64,000 bases of DNA from Arthrinium phaeospermum (lineage: Eukaryota > Ascomycota > Sordariomycetes > Amphisphaeriales > Apiosporaceae): assembly GCA_006503535.1 (NCBI GenBank), contig QYRS01000009.1, positions 124,001 through 188,000 on the forward strand. The letters run 5' to 3'. Under the pieces are notes generated by a model. It was not told where the DNA came from, did no database searches, and was given only the letters and a program-made list of their open reading frames with translations. This document shows, piece after piece, positions 34,132-44,869 of the stretch (its first letter is position 1; each line of letters opens with the position of its first letter). The translations under genes and the position numbers were made by a program.

Positions 34132-35346
34132 TTACGCCTTCTCACCATGCTCCGGGTCTGTACCGGAATAGTGAGTCTCCACAAACGGTCCGTCCAGCCG
34201 CGCCAGCTCCAGCTCTTCGGTCGTTGGGCCGTCAAAGAGCTCGATCAGCGGAGCTTGCTTCGTTTCTTTCGACGAGACGACCCGTTCCCCGTGGAAGTAG
34301 CTGAGGCTGTTGGGTTTGGCGAAGCGCACGTAGCGGCGCCAGAACAGCCGCTTCTCCCGCTCGAGGGGCCGGGCAAGCTGGGCCCGCGCCTCCAGGTCCG
34401 CCAGGAGCTCCGTGAGCCTCTTCATCTCCCTCTCGCTCTCGATCTGCTGCGCCGCCTTCCGGTGCTCAGACATCTCGTACAGCTTGACCTTCATGCGCAT
34501 GGCGGCGTCATTGAGGTGCACCATGACCTGGACCATATGCTCGTGGTCCTCGGGGCCCCATTTCACCTCCTCGTCCTCTCGGGCCAGGAGGTCCTCGTCC
34601 ATGTCGCGGCGCTGCGGGGGCCCGAGGAGCTCCGAGCTCCACTGGCTGGCAGCTTGGATGACGGCGCCCCACTCCTCGGCGAGGTCGACGGGGTACGCCA
34701 GGGCTTGGGTCGCGGCACGCTCCCGGAACCGCTTGGCGCACTCTTTGTAGATGTTGTCTCGCTCGTGGCAGTCGCTGGGCATCATGCTCTCGATAGCCCG
34801 TGGCTTTTGGCGGTAGAGGTCCACCAGGAAGGCCACATCCTCGGCCGTGTATTGACCGCAAAGCTCCGCGATGACGTCCATGAACCGCTTTTGGGCGTTC
34901 GCCGCCACCCTTGCTCGCGCCGAAAGCTCGCACCACAGACGCCAGAGCGAGAAGAAGTCGATGAAAACCGGGTCTTCGGGTTTGCGCCAGTAGTCGTGCT
35001 CTGCCCGGTCAGTCAGAAGGTTCCAGAGCTCCTTGAACATGAGCAGCCACGACATGGCCTGGCCGGTCTCGCCCGTAGCAGACGACGATAGCGTCGCGGA
35101 CCTAGCCTTGGTCCCCCATCTGTCCCCGGGTGCGCCGTAGAAGGCGCTCTTGAGACAGTCGGGGCAGTGGTGCGTCAGCTGGACCTGGTCCTCCGAAGGG
35201 ACGAGTAGGCCGTGGGCCACGAGCCTCTTGTACAGGTCTTGCAGGCCGTCGGCGGCGCCGGCAACCTTGTGCCCGCAGTGGTAAACGAACTCGTGCGGGA
35301 TGAGTGGCAGCGATATGCTCGGGTGGTAGGCAGTGTAGGAGGCCAT
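34132..35346 (-). CDS. Hypothetical protein with Cys/His pairs, 404 aa
   Basis: Not recognised. Single exon starting MASYTAYHPSISLPLIPH. Two cysteine/histidine clusters near the N terminus (FVYHCGHKV at about 21-29 and THHCPDC at about 58-64) could bind one zinc ion, RING- or treble-clef-like. The remainder is helical and strongly charged, with long Arg/Glu/Lys runs (residues about 180-340) that suggest helical bundles or coiled coil. There is no signal peptide or transmembrane segment, so a cytosolic or nuclear location is likely. Good codon bias over the full length argues that it is real. It converges with the zinc-finger gene, 250 bp apart, and precedes the UstYa-like gene on the other side. 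Confidence 0.75.
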   Translation of the reverse strand: MASYTAYHPSISLPLIPHEFVYHCGHKVAGAADGLQDLYKRLVAHGLLVPSEDQVQLTHHCPDCLKSAFYGAPGDRWGTKARSATLSSSATGETGQAMSWLLMFKELWNLLTDRAEHDYWRKPEDPVFIDFFSLWRLWCELSARARVAANAQKRFMDVIAELCGQYTAEDVAFLVDLYRQKPRAIESMMPSDCHERDNIYKECAKRFRERAATQALAYPVDLAEEWGAVIQAASQWSSELLGPPQRRDMDEDLLAREDEEVKWGPEDHEHMVQVMVHLNDAAMRMKVKLYEMSEHRKAAQQIESEREMKRLTELLADLEARAQLARPLEREKRLFWRRYVRFAKPNSLSYFHGERVVSSKETKQAPLIELFDGPTTEELELARLDGPFVETHYSGTDPEHGEKA

Positions 35347-35476
35347 TGTTCTTTGTTCGTTGAATCAGATTTCCGCAGGCGGTGAGAGCTTTGTCGGTAA
35401 GGGCGTGGCAAGAATGAGTGCTTTGAAGGGTCCTTGACTTCTGGAAACCGGATTAGGGGTCCGGCACCGAGGCGAC

Positions 35477-35484
35477 ATATATAT
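35477..35484 (-). promoter_or_regulatory. TATA-like element of the 34132-35346 gene
   Basis: An atatatat run lies about 130 bp upstream of the ATG at 35346, within the otherwise featureless 458-bp gap to the UstYa-like gene. The position fits a TATA box with a short leader. Confidence 0.35.
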
Positions 35485-35804
35485 CTATGAGAATCCATTG
35501 TCCTTGCTCGGTGTTTCTGGAAGAAACCGGTTGTTTTCTTGGACAATTGCAATGTTATACTGATCAAAGAAACTGTGACAAAGGAATGTATCGACAACTG
35601 GGAGCCGTGCCTTCAAGGAGCTGAGTAATATGACCAAGGTGAGAAGACGACTGTTTACCATGGCTGGCTGACTACACGGAGACAGTTCCCCTGGCTCGAG
35701 CCAATAGAATAAATCAGCTATATACGATCTACTAATTTGGGTCTTGTCTTTCAATCATGTAAGCCTCTCAGGCCATGAGCTCCAAGAGCAAAGAAGACTG
35801 CCCC

Positions 35805-36946
35805 TTAGTGATCGTGTCCGTGACCCTGGCTCTCGTGGCTCTCCTGATTCTCCTGGGCCTCCTGTTCCTCCTCCCTCTCGAGCTCCTCCATCCGCGCGGC
35901 CCAGGCCATAGCGATGGCGTGCTTCCGGGCGTCGACGAGGCCCATGTCGCGGGGCCGGTACAGCTCCCCTTCCTCCTGCCGCGCCGTGGAGAGGGCCCGC
36001 AGCGCCGAGAAGGAGCGGCAGACGTGCGTCTGGTCCGAGTCGATGTAGTTGTGCTCCTTGCCCTCGCGGAAGCGCGTCGGGATCAGCGTCGTGCTGCCGT
36101 AGCACTGCACCGTCTGCCGCAGGATGTCGAGGCAGTGCTCCACGTGGAAGGGGCTGTGGTGGGTGCCGTAGTAGTCCTGGTGGAGGGCCTTGCGGAGGGC
36201 GTTCTGGGTGGGTGTTAGAGCAAGGTGATCTTATTTGGGGAGTGGTTTCACTTACCACGCAGTGCAGAGTGTGGAATACGTCAAGTCTGATTGCGTCGAG
36301 TCAGTGGGTGGTTTTGAGGCCAGCCTGTAGAGAACAATCTTGGCTTACCCTGCCGTGTACCCGCCCTCCTCCTCGTCGACATACTCGTGGCGCTTATCGC
36401 CCCAAGCCCGGGTGGCCTCTTCCTCGGTCACCGAGAAGTACCGGTCGCTGATGAGCCGCTCCCAGTTGTCGTCGATCTGCTCGCTGGGCGTGCCAAAGAG
36501 GACCATGTTCTCCGGCCAGGGCGCCTTGGGGTCGACGGGGTCGAGGAACCCGGTCCCGTTGATGTCGAAATGCGGGCTCCGACGGAAGGTGACCAGCTCG
36601 AGGGGGATTTCCACCTCTGGGCCTGGGTAGGCGAACAATGGTTACCATCGATGATTGATCCAGGACCAGGGGACGCGAAAGATGCTCACTTACTGTGATC
36701 CGTTTCAAACCCCCCTTCGTAGGTACCCCATACGACCACCTCTTCCTTGGTGGTGTTGCGCTCGATCAAGAGAACGATGGACAATGTCGCAAAGATGATA
36801 GTGAGCGCCCAGGGCAGCAAGAGGACCAGCTGTCGGACCCTGCTCTTCTGTCGGACATCTGGCGAAGGCTTCTCTAGGAAGTGGTCGAACTCGCCTTCGG
36901 AGCCGGTCTCCACGGCTGAGTACAGCTTGTGCGATGGGGCGTCCAT
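35805..36946 (-). CDS. UstYa-like (DUF3328) oxidase-family protein
   Basis: UstYa-family proteins carry out oxidative cyclisation or hydroxylation in fungal RiPP (ustiloxin, cyclochlorotine) and other pathways, at membranes. Four exons: 36946-36694, 36622-36349, 36286-36256 (only 31 nt) and 36203-35805 (318 aa). All three introns keep the frame. One transmembrane helix at residues 39-61 follows a short cytosolic N terminus. The two family HxxHC motifs are both intact: HTLHC at 181-185, encoded by the 31-nt exon, and HVEHC at 206-210. The C-terminal tail is rich in Glu/Gln/His. I took the ATG at 36946 (accATGG) over 36973 because relatives begin near this point. No precursor peptide gene is apparent nearby, so the substrate is unknown. 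Confidence 0.92.
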
Positions 36947-37828
36947 GGTTCTTGATAGCCGATGAGTAGCCAAGTTGAAGTTGCTTATAGGTATTATGCG
37001 ATACTGGTGTTGTTGAAAAGAGCGACTGGTCCAATGAGGGCTGAATGAGTGAATGAATGAAGTGAAAACACTGGCTCGCCATCACAAGACACCAGGGCAA
37101 GTAAATATGAGAGTAGGGGCGATGGTGATTGTCTTGGGCCTTCAAAGGGCCCACTACCAACGAACGGACATCGTGCCGAGACAGCTCTCAAAGGCATAAA
37201 TGTGGATGTGTCAATCTGGATGCCGAAAAGGGACCCAAGAAAGCCATTGCTTCTGATGATCTGCCAAGCAGGTGTCTCTCACGGATGCAGCAATCAGTCA
37301 ACGCGCAACCTCGGAAACGAACCCTGACGAGATACGGCGAATACGGTTACGACCCAAGGCAAGATCATAGCTTCTGTTCCCGATACCATTGACGCCGAGT
37401 GATGTGCAACGGTGAGGCAGCTAGAGGTGCGCCGTCGAAGATATTCAGGTCGAGCCCTAGGTAGCCCAGTTGAAGAACGGCGTGTTCGAATAAATGGCGC
37501 GGTATATATGATTTTTGAGTATGAGACAGCATGTCGCGCTGTCTCGGATCAGCGTCCAGCATTGCTGTATGATTGATTAAGATGTCTCAGGTGAGATGGG
37601 ATTATGTCAACCATCGCGCATGAGCAGAACCCGGCCTTAGAGAGTTGTTCGGGTCCCGTTACAGTGGTGTCAGACTGGTCTATTGAAATGCAACGAACAG
37701 GAGTACCGTCTAATAAGCCAAATACAGATCCTTCCTCTTGTACTCAGCCATTCTTCGCCGCCTTTTTGAACCTATTCCCCTGGCCGTCTAGAGTCCCATG
37801 ATAACAATCGCGTATGAATCCGCCCACC
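36947..37828. other. Intergenic region between UstYa-like and alcohol dehydrogenase genes
   Basis: About 880 bp. It holds the UstYa-like promoter and the dehydrogenase 3' UTR. I checked for a short secreted precursor with Kex2-separated repeats and saw none. Confidence 0.4.
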
Positions 37829-39020
37829 CTAGTTGATGAGGACAGCCCGGTAGTGAACGTCGCCCCGCTCCAACTTATCCAGGGCCGTCTTGATCCCCTC
37901 CTCGCTCATGGGGAACTTCTCCACAATAGGCTCAATGCGGTGCCGGGCCGCAAACTCGAGCATCTGGCGGTGCAGATGACGAGGCGCCACGAGGCTGCCC
38001 TGCACATTGATGCCGCGATCGACCATGGGCATGTAGGGGATCACAAAGTCGCCCGCCGACACGGACAGCGGGTAGATGGCGCCGCGGGCCGCCATGACGG
38101 GCAGGATGAGGTCCCACTGCGGCTGGGCCGACGTCGTGACCAGCAGCCGGTTGATGGGCCGCGTCACGGACAGGGAGGAGGCGCCCCGGGTGGCGACGAA
38201 CTCGTCGGCGCCGAGGGCGAGGGCTTGGGACTTCTTGGCCTCGCTGCCCGAGAAGACGACGACGCGGCACCCCATCTTGGCGGCGAACTGGATGGCGAGG
38301 TGGCCTAGGCCGCCGACGCCCATGATGCCGACCGTGTCGGTGGTCTGCACGCCCTGGAGGGCGGTGAAGGTCGTGGCGCCGCCGCATTGCTGTCATCGCG
38401 TTAGCTCCCTTCGCATCTGACGGAAGCAAGCATGTTCTCAAGAACTCACCAGGGGAGCGGCGACCTCATCGGTCATGTCTTCGGGGATCTGGTGCAGGAA
38501 GGCCTCGCGCCAGACGCCGTTGGTGGCGAAGCTGCCCTGGTCGGGGTGGGAGCTGCCGTAGAGGGCGGCCTCGGCGCAGTAGGTCTCGTGGCCGGTCAGG
38601 CACTCGATGCAGTGGCCGCAGCTGTCGCTCTCGTACCCCCACCCGACGCGGTCGCCGGCTTTGAGGTACTTGACGTCGGGGCCGACTGCTTCGACGACGC
38701 CGATGCCCTCGTGGCCCAGAACCATGTCTTGTCCCTTCTGGAGTGAGTGTCAGTCGTGTGTTACGAAAAGGGGGTTGGTGGGGCCTAAGTAAAGGGGCTG
38801 CGAAGTACTAACGTAGTGGAGATCTGGGGTAGACATGTCAGCTACAACCTCTTATGCAGGATTGCTTATCAGGTGGGGTGGCTTGCTTACCTGTACCACA
38901 AACCCCGGATGCGGTGACTCTCACGTAGACATTGTCGCCAGTGAGCTCATCAGGCTTGGTGGTGGTATCCTTGCGGGGAATGCCATCCTTCTGGCCCTTG
39001 AAGACAGTGAAGCTAGGCAT
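37829..39020 (-). CDS. Zinc-dependent alcohol dehydrogenase (cinnamyl-alcohol-dehydrogenase-like)
   Basis: Medium-chain dehydrogenase/reductase oxidising alcohols or reducing aldehydes with NADP(H). Four exons: 39020-38891, 38823-38813 (11 nt), 38737-38450 and 38389-37829 (329 aa). The 11-nt exon supplies DLHY and is essential: it restores the catalytic segment VCGTDLHYKGQ. Catalytic zinc ligands are Cys41 and the His56/Glu57 pair of GHEG, with a Cys in QCGGA after the third splice. The four structural zinc cysteines are 87, 90, 93 and 101 (SCGHCIECLTGHETYC). The dinucleotide loop is GVGGLGHLA. It is slightly shorter than the usual 340-350 residues. The chain and ligands are complete, so it should be active; the physiological substrate cannot be told. 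Confidence 0.93.
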
Positions 39021-40090
39021 GGTGAATGAAGAGGTTGTTGAAGCTGTTGCGATTGATGAGTGTGTTGCTATTGAATGGTGCTTGCGATTGAAGCTGTAGT
39101 GCTGTTGCTGATGATTCTCTCCATCTTCCTGATCAATCTGGGTCTACGACTCCTTTTATCCTCGCCCTCAGGCTTCGGGATAGGACCAAAATCTGAATAA
39201 TTCATCGGACTGTAGGACATATCACAACACCGATTTGGATTAGCTAAGGCCGGGAGTTCATACGACCGGGGCCAATTCATGACTGCCTCTTGGTTATCCC
39301 CGAGACTCCGTTTAGTCATCCCAGAAGATTCCTCGTCCTGTACTACCACAGGGGCTTACTTTCCCCCGCCCTCGTCTGGGTAAGCACTTGGCTGCTTGCA
39401 GACATCTTGGTACTCGACTCCAACTCCGGGGTGCGTAATTGGGGTTGCCGCCTTGGCAGTGCGACGTCTTTTCTGACCCAGCGAATCAACAAGGGAGGGA
39501 CCATGGCACGTCCTTTCCGGGTCAATTATTACCAATAACACAGGAAGCAAGCCGAGCCAGAATGGGAACTGAAATCTCGTTAGTGGTTGGGAATCCGGAG
39601 TTTGGATATGCCATAGCAGGGAAAAGAAAACGCAAGCCCAGTCAATCGGCGATAATAGTAATATGACATCTTCCGATGCCTTGTAGGCATTCAGGCGCTT
39701 GAGTACTTCATTCCCCCTTTTTATGAACTCCGAGCCACTAACCCCGGATCTGATCATCACATTGGCCCTCATGTACTCGTCGCCTGATTGGTCCGCCAGC
39801 ATCTGTCGCATCCAAGCCGCACAACATACATGAGTGGTAAGGTTAATCGAAAATTCCAAGTAGGCCCATTCTACAGAGGCACAGGACCGGTCACAAATCA
39901 TTTGGATGCCAGTACATCACCCTTGATGCATTTTCCCGAGAAGAATGACTTCGCGGGAGGAGAGTCAACTTGCGGGTTTCCAAGACTCGGGTCCAGCCTC
40001 TGGCTCTATGTGCGAGGTTGAACAGCTTAATATGTATGAATCAACGAAATAATAGTCTCGCTCCATTATACTAACGCAACACAGACTACC
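39021..40090. other. Intergenic region
   Basis: About 1.07 kb between divergent genes. A 181-codon reverse-strand frame (39356-39901) has no coding bias, no signal peptide and no recognisable domain, so I leave it out. Nothing else is seen. Confidence 0.4.
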
Positions 40091-40354
40091 ATGAAGTTCA
40101 TCACCGCACTCTCGGCCTCAGCACTGATCTCCATGGCTCCGGCTGAATGCTACACGTCCAGCCTCGAAGGCGACCGCACCCTGGCCTGCAACAGAGTCGA
40201 CCGGATGTACGACCTCCTGGCCGGCACCTACGGACCCCGGGAAGACAAACACCACGCCTTCACCTACTACGGAGAGAGGCGATGGGACGTTTGGATCACC
40301 AACGTCCTGGCCATGCCCATATCCAACTCGCATGGGAGTCTATGTAGTACCTAA
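40091..40354 (+). CDS. Small secreted protein, possibly truncated
   Basis: 87 aa with a clear signal peptide (MKFITALSASALISMAPAEC). The mature part contains LAGTYGPREDKHHAF and ERRWDVWITN, reminiscent of a family of fungal small secreted cysteine-containing proteins (pattern AGTYGP, then a short Trp motif). The later cysteine-rich half of that family, as I remember it, is absent, and two of the expected cysteines are not there. The frame ends 14 bp before the stop of the convergent WSC gene. It could be a truncated or decaying paralogue, or a gene with a missed 3' exon. The family link is inference. Confidence 0.5.
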   Translation: MKFITALSASALISMAPAECYTSSLEGDRTLACNRVDRMYDLLAGTYGPREDKHHAFTYYGERRWDVWITNVLAMPISNSHGSLCST

Positions 40355-40368
40355 CCAGCGCGACATGC

Positions 40369-40778
40369 TTACTGAGAGGTAAACACAGACACGAACCCGT
40401 CTCCTCCGCCTAATCGTAGTGTGGTCAGCTTCCTGTAGCCCTATAGATGATTTTGTCTAATTAAGCCAACTTACAGTTCTGGGGGGCGAATCCGGGACAG
40501 GGCTCGTCGCAGAGGGCATCGTCGACCTTGGTGTCGGGGGCGGGGATGTCGGCCTCGTTTCCACAAAGGCAGTTGGTGCCGTTGGTGACGCCAAAGACTT
40601 GGAAGCCGGCCGAGCCGCAGCCGGTCTTGCACAGGCCGACGGACTGGAAGGTGCTCTTGCCGAGGTTGGCGGAGCTCTCGAAGGCCGGGAAGCAGCCGAC
40701 GGGCGTGTAGTTGGCCGCCTGGGCGAGGGCGGCGGTGCCGATGACGGCGAGGGCGAGGATGGCTTGGTTCTGGAACAT
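40369..40778 (-). CDS. Small secreted WSC-domain protein
   Basis: Two exons, 40778-40475 and 40409-40369 (114 aa), joined by an intron with donor GTAAGT and acceptor GATTAG. A signal peptide (MFQNQAILALAVIGTAALAQA) is followed by a single WSC domain: YTPVGCFP, then CKTGCGSAGFQVFGV, CLCG, CDEPCPG, and finally QNCGGDGFVSVF, the last element supplied by exon 2. Eight cysteines, as usual for WSC. WSC domains bind carbohydrates in wall sensors and secreted enzymes; a single-domain secreted form may bind cell-wall glucan or host surfaces. Without the second exon the protein would end in NCKLA and lack the closing Gly-Gly motif. I chose the ATG before the signal peptide rather than the one 23 codons upstream. 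Confidence 0.88.
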
Positions 40779-42070
40779 GGTGGCGGTGGTTGTCGGTTTG
40801 TATATGTTGAATGTGAAGAGATGTGGTTTGGTAGAGATGTTACGCAACTAAACACACCAACGATGCCTACTTTAAGTATTAGAGGAGCAGTATTGGATCG
40901 ACGATTTAGCGATTTAATTGACGTCAAGTGGATTGGTATCCTTGACTGCTTTTTCCCCATGCTTACTACTATTGGGAATGGACTAGTTAAGCGTCGCCGA
41001 TATAGCCGTCCAGGATTGTGCCAATAACCATCATTATCTCTCATATGCATCCGAGTCGAATCAATTGTCGACTGTATATCGTTAGCAGGATATACGATAG
41101 CCATTTCAATTATACGTTAACCTAAATTACCTATGTAACAAGCATTGCAGAGCGCGGGGAGGCCCGGGATGATGGGACGGATAGCTGCTCAGGAAGCCCG
41201 GCGTGCTAATTTTAGACCGGGGAGCCTGTCACCCATTGGAACCCACTATCCCCAGAATCGCCTAGATCAGCAAGGCACACCCCGAAAACTCTCTGAAACT
41301 GGAGCCCGAGCCTCCACCCAAGCTGCAGAAAGAGCTGCACCTGCAGCCAACACTGGCTCAGCCATCCCATCCTTTACCACCCCCAAAATGGCGTTGGGTG
41401 TCCATCTTCGCCTCCGCCTCACCTCAATGGGCTGACTTTATCAGAAACTGATAAGTTACCTACGCTGGGTGATAAGTCTGCAGGATGCAGGATCCCGTGA
41501 ACGCCCAACTCGCTTGTCAGTCTACGTGTTTCACCACAGACCCCGCGCATTTGTGCAAGTCGGAGGTTGTCAAACAGCACCCATCCCCAACACCACCTGC
41601 TGACTCGCTCGCCCGGCTTCAGACCTTAGCGATAAGCAGCACAGCAGCACCTCTAACCAGAAACTGCATGTCGTTCCTGCAAATGCTACGCTGTACAATG
41701 CTACATGGGAGAACGTTCCCTAATGGTGTTTTCTGTTGTGTGAGAACCCGAGTGTTTGCTGCCCCCTTGCCGAGACAGAACCCCCCTGCTGGAACCGGGA
41801 TCCTAGGGTGCATCTTGGGGGCGGCGAGGTGCGTGCATGAGGAATGTCACATAGATAAGGCTGTTTGAGGGGTCATGTTTCTCGGGACAAGCTGAGATAC
41901 AAATATGCGAAGATGTCCAACCTCTTGAGATGTGCCAGTCACCGCCGTGTTCACAAGTATATTCCCAGCTCTTGAAGTGATTGACTATAGCACCATGACT
42001 CGCTAAACACTACGAAACCCCGAGAGTTACGTTGCCCTTGACTGCAGTCCATCCTGCGCAAGTTCCCAAG
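40779..42070. other. Divergent intergenic region
   Basis: About 1.3 kb shared by the WSC gene and the surface-protein gene at 42071. No coding exons, repeats or RNA genes are evident. Confidence 0.4.
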
Positions 42071-44081
42071 ATGTTGCCGTCCCAGTTTACCCGCTGCCTG
42101 GCCTGGGCTATGGGCATCATGATAGCCGCGGCTGCTGCTTCCGATGTCACTATTCGCAACCGCGACACCCCTGTGCTGTCCTCGACAGACACCCTGCGGG
42201 CCTTTCAGAGGGCCGTAATCGAGATCAGCCGCCGCGAAGTCAAGCCCGTATTCAAGAACAGCACCTCACTCGAGAAGAGCTGGGACGGAGCTACGCTATT
42301 TAGCTAGTAAGTGACCTGCTTCTTTCACTTCGACTTCCGCATGCACGTATTGCCAACACAGTATAGCCACGAGAAAGCCAAGAAGGGAAACGCCACGTTG
42401 ACCGCCGGCGTCGACATTGTGTGCGCGTCGTGCTACCTCAAGGCCCACGCCACGGCGGAGCTGAGCATCGACCGGAACTTCAACCTCAGCAGCGCATTCA
42501 CCAACCTGACGGAGCAGGTCGCCACACAGGTCGAGAACGCCACCGAGACGGCCGTGGACTGGGTGGGCAGCTACGTCAAGAACACGTTTGTCAACTTCCA
42601 GGACGGCATCGACCTCGAAGACTTCGCGCCGCCGCCCCTCGACGTCGAGTTCAACGTCGTCATCCCGCACATGCCCGAGTGCCGGCTCAAGTTCAGCTTC
42701 GACGGCCTGGAGCTGTACATGCTGATGGACATCAAGCTCTCGGTGGGCATCACTTACAACTTGAACCTGTACTCGTCGAACACGCCCATTGGTTTCTCGC
42801 TGGGCAAGGATCTGGAGATGGGCGTCATCTTTTCTGTTGATCTGATACTGACTGCAGATGCCGAGGTGGATATCCGGAGCGGTTTCCACATCAAGTTGGA
42901 CGATGGGGCGTCCTTTAGCCTCGCCATGTTCGCCGACAATCTCACTGATACGACTTTGTAAGTGACACTTTAGGATGACAAAAGGAACAACAGCTGATAA
43001 AGGAAATAGCGAGGGTGGCAAGTTTGAGTTTCTGCCCGTGACTGTCCAGTCCGCCGGTGGTATCCTAAAAGCAGTGCTGCGCTTGGGCGCCCATGCCGGG
43101 ATCCAAGTTGCAACACCAGATACCGGAATACCGGGGCTCGAAGCCAGTGCTGGCATTGAGGTTGGCGTCTTCGCTCACGTGGCCGAGTTCGTCACCAACA
43201 TCACAGCCCCCAACACAACCCCGAAGCGTAACGACCACGACGACTGCGTCCTGCGGGTGGAGGAGTCCTACCAGCTGGCCATCGGCGCCGCGGCCGGTGC
43301 CACCGTCTCCATCGCTGGGAACAAATGGGGCCCGGTCCCGCAAACGATCGTCCCCATCTTCTACACAACCCTAGCCGACGCCTGCGCGACCTCGTCTCGC
43401 GCGGCACAGCCCACCACCACTAGCACCACCCTCTCGACATCCGTGCCGGCGATCGCGCCGCGCCAGACCGACAGTAACCTCAAGACCACGACGCTGACGA
43501 CGAAAGACGTCTTCACCGGCATAGCGTGCCAGTCGACCGCGCTCGTCAACTGCCCGGCCTCGCTGCAGAAGACGGCCAAGACCACCAGCACGCGCACCCT
43601 GGTGACGGCGGTGCCTCCAGGTATCAAGGCCACCTTCCCGCCCACGACGCACGGCTCGGTCACCGCGACCGTGGACTTTGGCAGCCGGGCGAGGAAGCTG
43701 TACGAGACGGCGGGCAGCCCGACCTCGTTTGTGCCTCAGCCCACTTCGGCCATCGACAAGGCGGTCGACGCCGTGAACGGTGTCGATAAGCGGGTCACTA
43801 TCGGGGTTAGTGTCGGGGTTGGGGCGTTTGTCATCATCGCGGTGGCGGCGGGTGTTTGGTATGATCTCACTGTTATCCCTTTCCATTACTTGGTATTGCA
43901 GCTAACGCCGTCCCTTTTCTTCACCAACAGGCTCTGCTTGAAGCGCAGGAAGGCGAAATACCAGCCTGTCGGTCGGATTTCACAAGTTAACGATATGTCA
44001 TTGCCGGACAACTTTCCTCCAAGTGCGTACGATCCGCACAAGACGCAGCACGTGACGTTGATTGAGCGGGATGGGCGCTGA
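42071..44081 (+). CDS. Cell-surface single-pass membrane protein, function unknown
   Basis: Four exons: 42071-42306, 42367-42957, 43010-43858 and 43931-44081 (608 aa). All junctions keep the frame. A signal peptide (about residues 1-25, MLPSQFTRCLAWAMGIMIAA) starts a large extracellular region with many N-glycosylation sequons (NST, NAT, NLS, NLT, NIT, NTT) and a beta-rich core (VDIVCASCYLKAHATAEL; DVEFNVVIPHMPECRLKFSF). A Ser/Thr-rich stalk follows, then one transmembrane helix (SVGVGAFVIIAVAAGVW) with an RRK stop-transfer and a 40-residue cytosolic tail. The layout resembles Mid2-like fungal surface sensors, but no domain is firmly recognised. Glycosylation and surface location are inferred. 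Confidence 0.85.
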
Positions 44082-44869
44082 AGAGGAAGGGGATAGTTCG
44101 TGGGAAGGGGCTAGGACGTGCCAGTTTTGAGGATACCCATATTTCGTTTATGGAATTCTGTATTATAGTAATTACCACCCGGGATAAGCGGCTTCGAGAG
44201 CATGCACAGGGGTACAGTATTACGACCCGTAGGCAGATTTACGCCAAGACGAAATGTACGGAGTACTTGGTGTCACTAAATGGACCTACTTTCAAACATC
44301 CCCTGTCTGCCCACCTGCTGGAATTGATGCGTCCTGAAAAAGATTTACGTTAACTCTTCCTAAAAGGTACCTACCAATAAGATCCATGAGATTAGGAATC
44401 CATCATCTTCCATGGTTATGCACTGCTCTAACCCCTCATATGCAAGCCACTGCATGCGTGTACCTATTGGAGGTTTGCCGCCCAAAGCCAGAAGAGGAAA
44501 CCCAACCGAATCTTCTTTGACTCCACTGTTAGCCTCCAACCTTGCCTCAAATCCGTCGTCGCTTTTCACTAATCACTGGACTCATGATTTAATCTTTGGT
44601 AAAAGGTTGGGCGACTACAGCCTCAGCTTCTCACTTAACCGCATACCATGCCGAAACGACGCCACTATCAAGCCGTGAGCTCATGTAATTGATCTCTAAC
44701 TCTGAGTACATGAGAAGGTTTAGACGCTGATCAGGGATCAAGTGATTGTTCGCGCACCTGTGGCACCATTCCAGATGGCGGTTCGAGATGGCGACTTGCC
44801 GGACGCACCTATGGCCAACGACAAAGAGCTCATTAATCTGGCGCAAGCACTTGCGATAGCAGACATGCA
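44082..44869. other. Intergenic region with a possible upstream coding segment
   Basis: AT-rich. A 48-codon frame beginning MAVRDGDLPDAPMAN at 44775 and ending at 44921 runs into the next gene in another frame and looks protein-like. It may be a first exon or a sign of a frameshift, but no valid intron joins it. Confidence 0.3.

Noticed and set aside
29966..39020. Secondary-metabolite gene cluster
   Set aside because: Methyltransferase, UstYa-like protein and dehydrogenase are present, but no core synthase or precursor peptide is seen, so I list it only as a possibility.
39356..39901. 181-codon reverse-strand open frame
   Set aside because: No coding bias, signal peptide or family pattern; sits in a promoter region.
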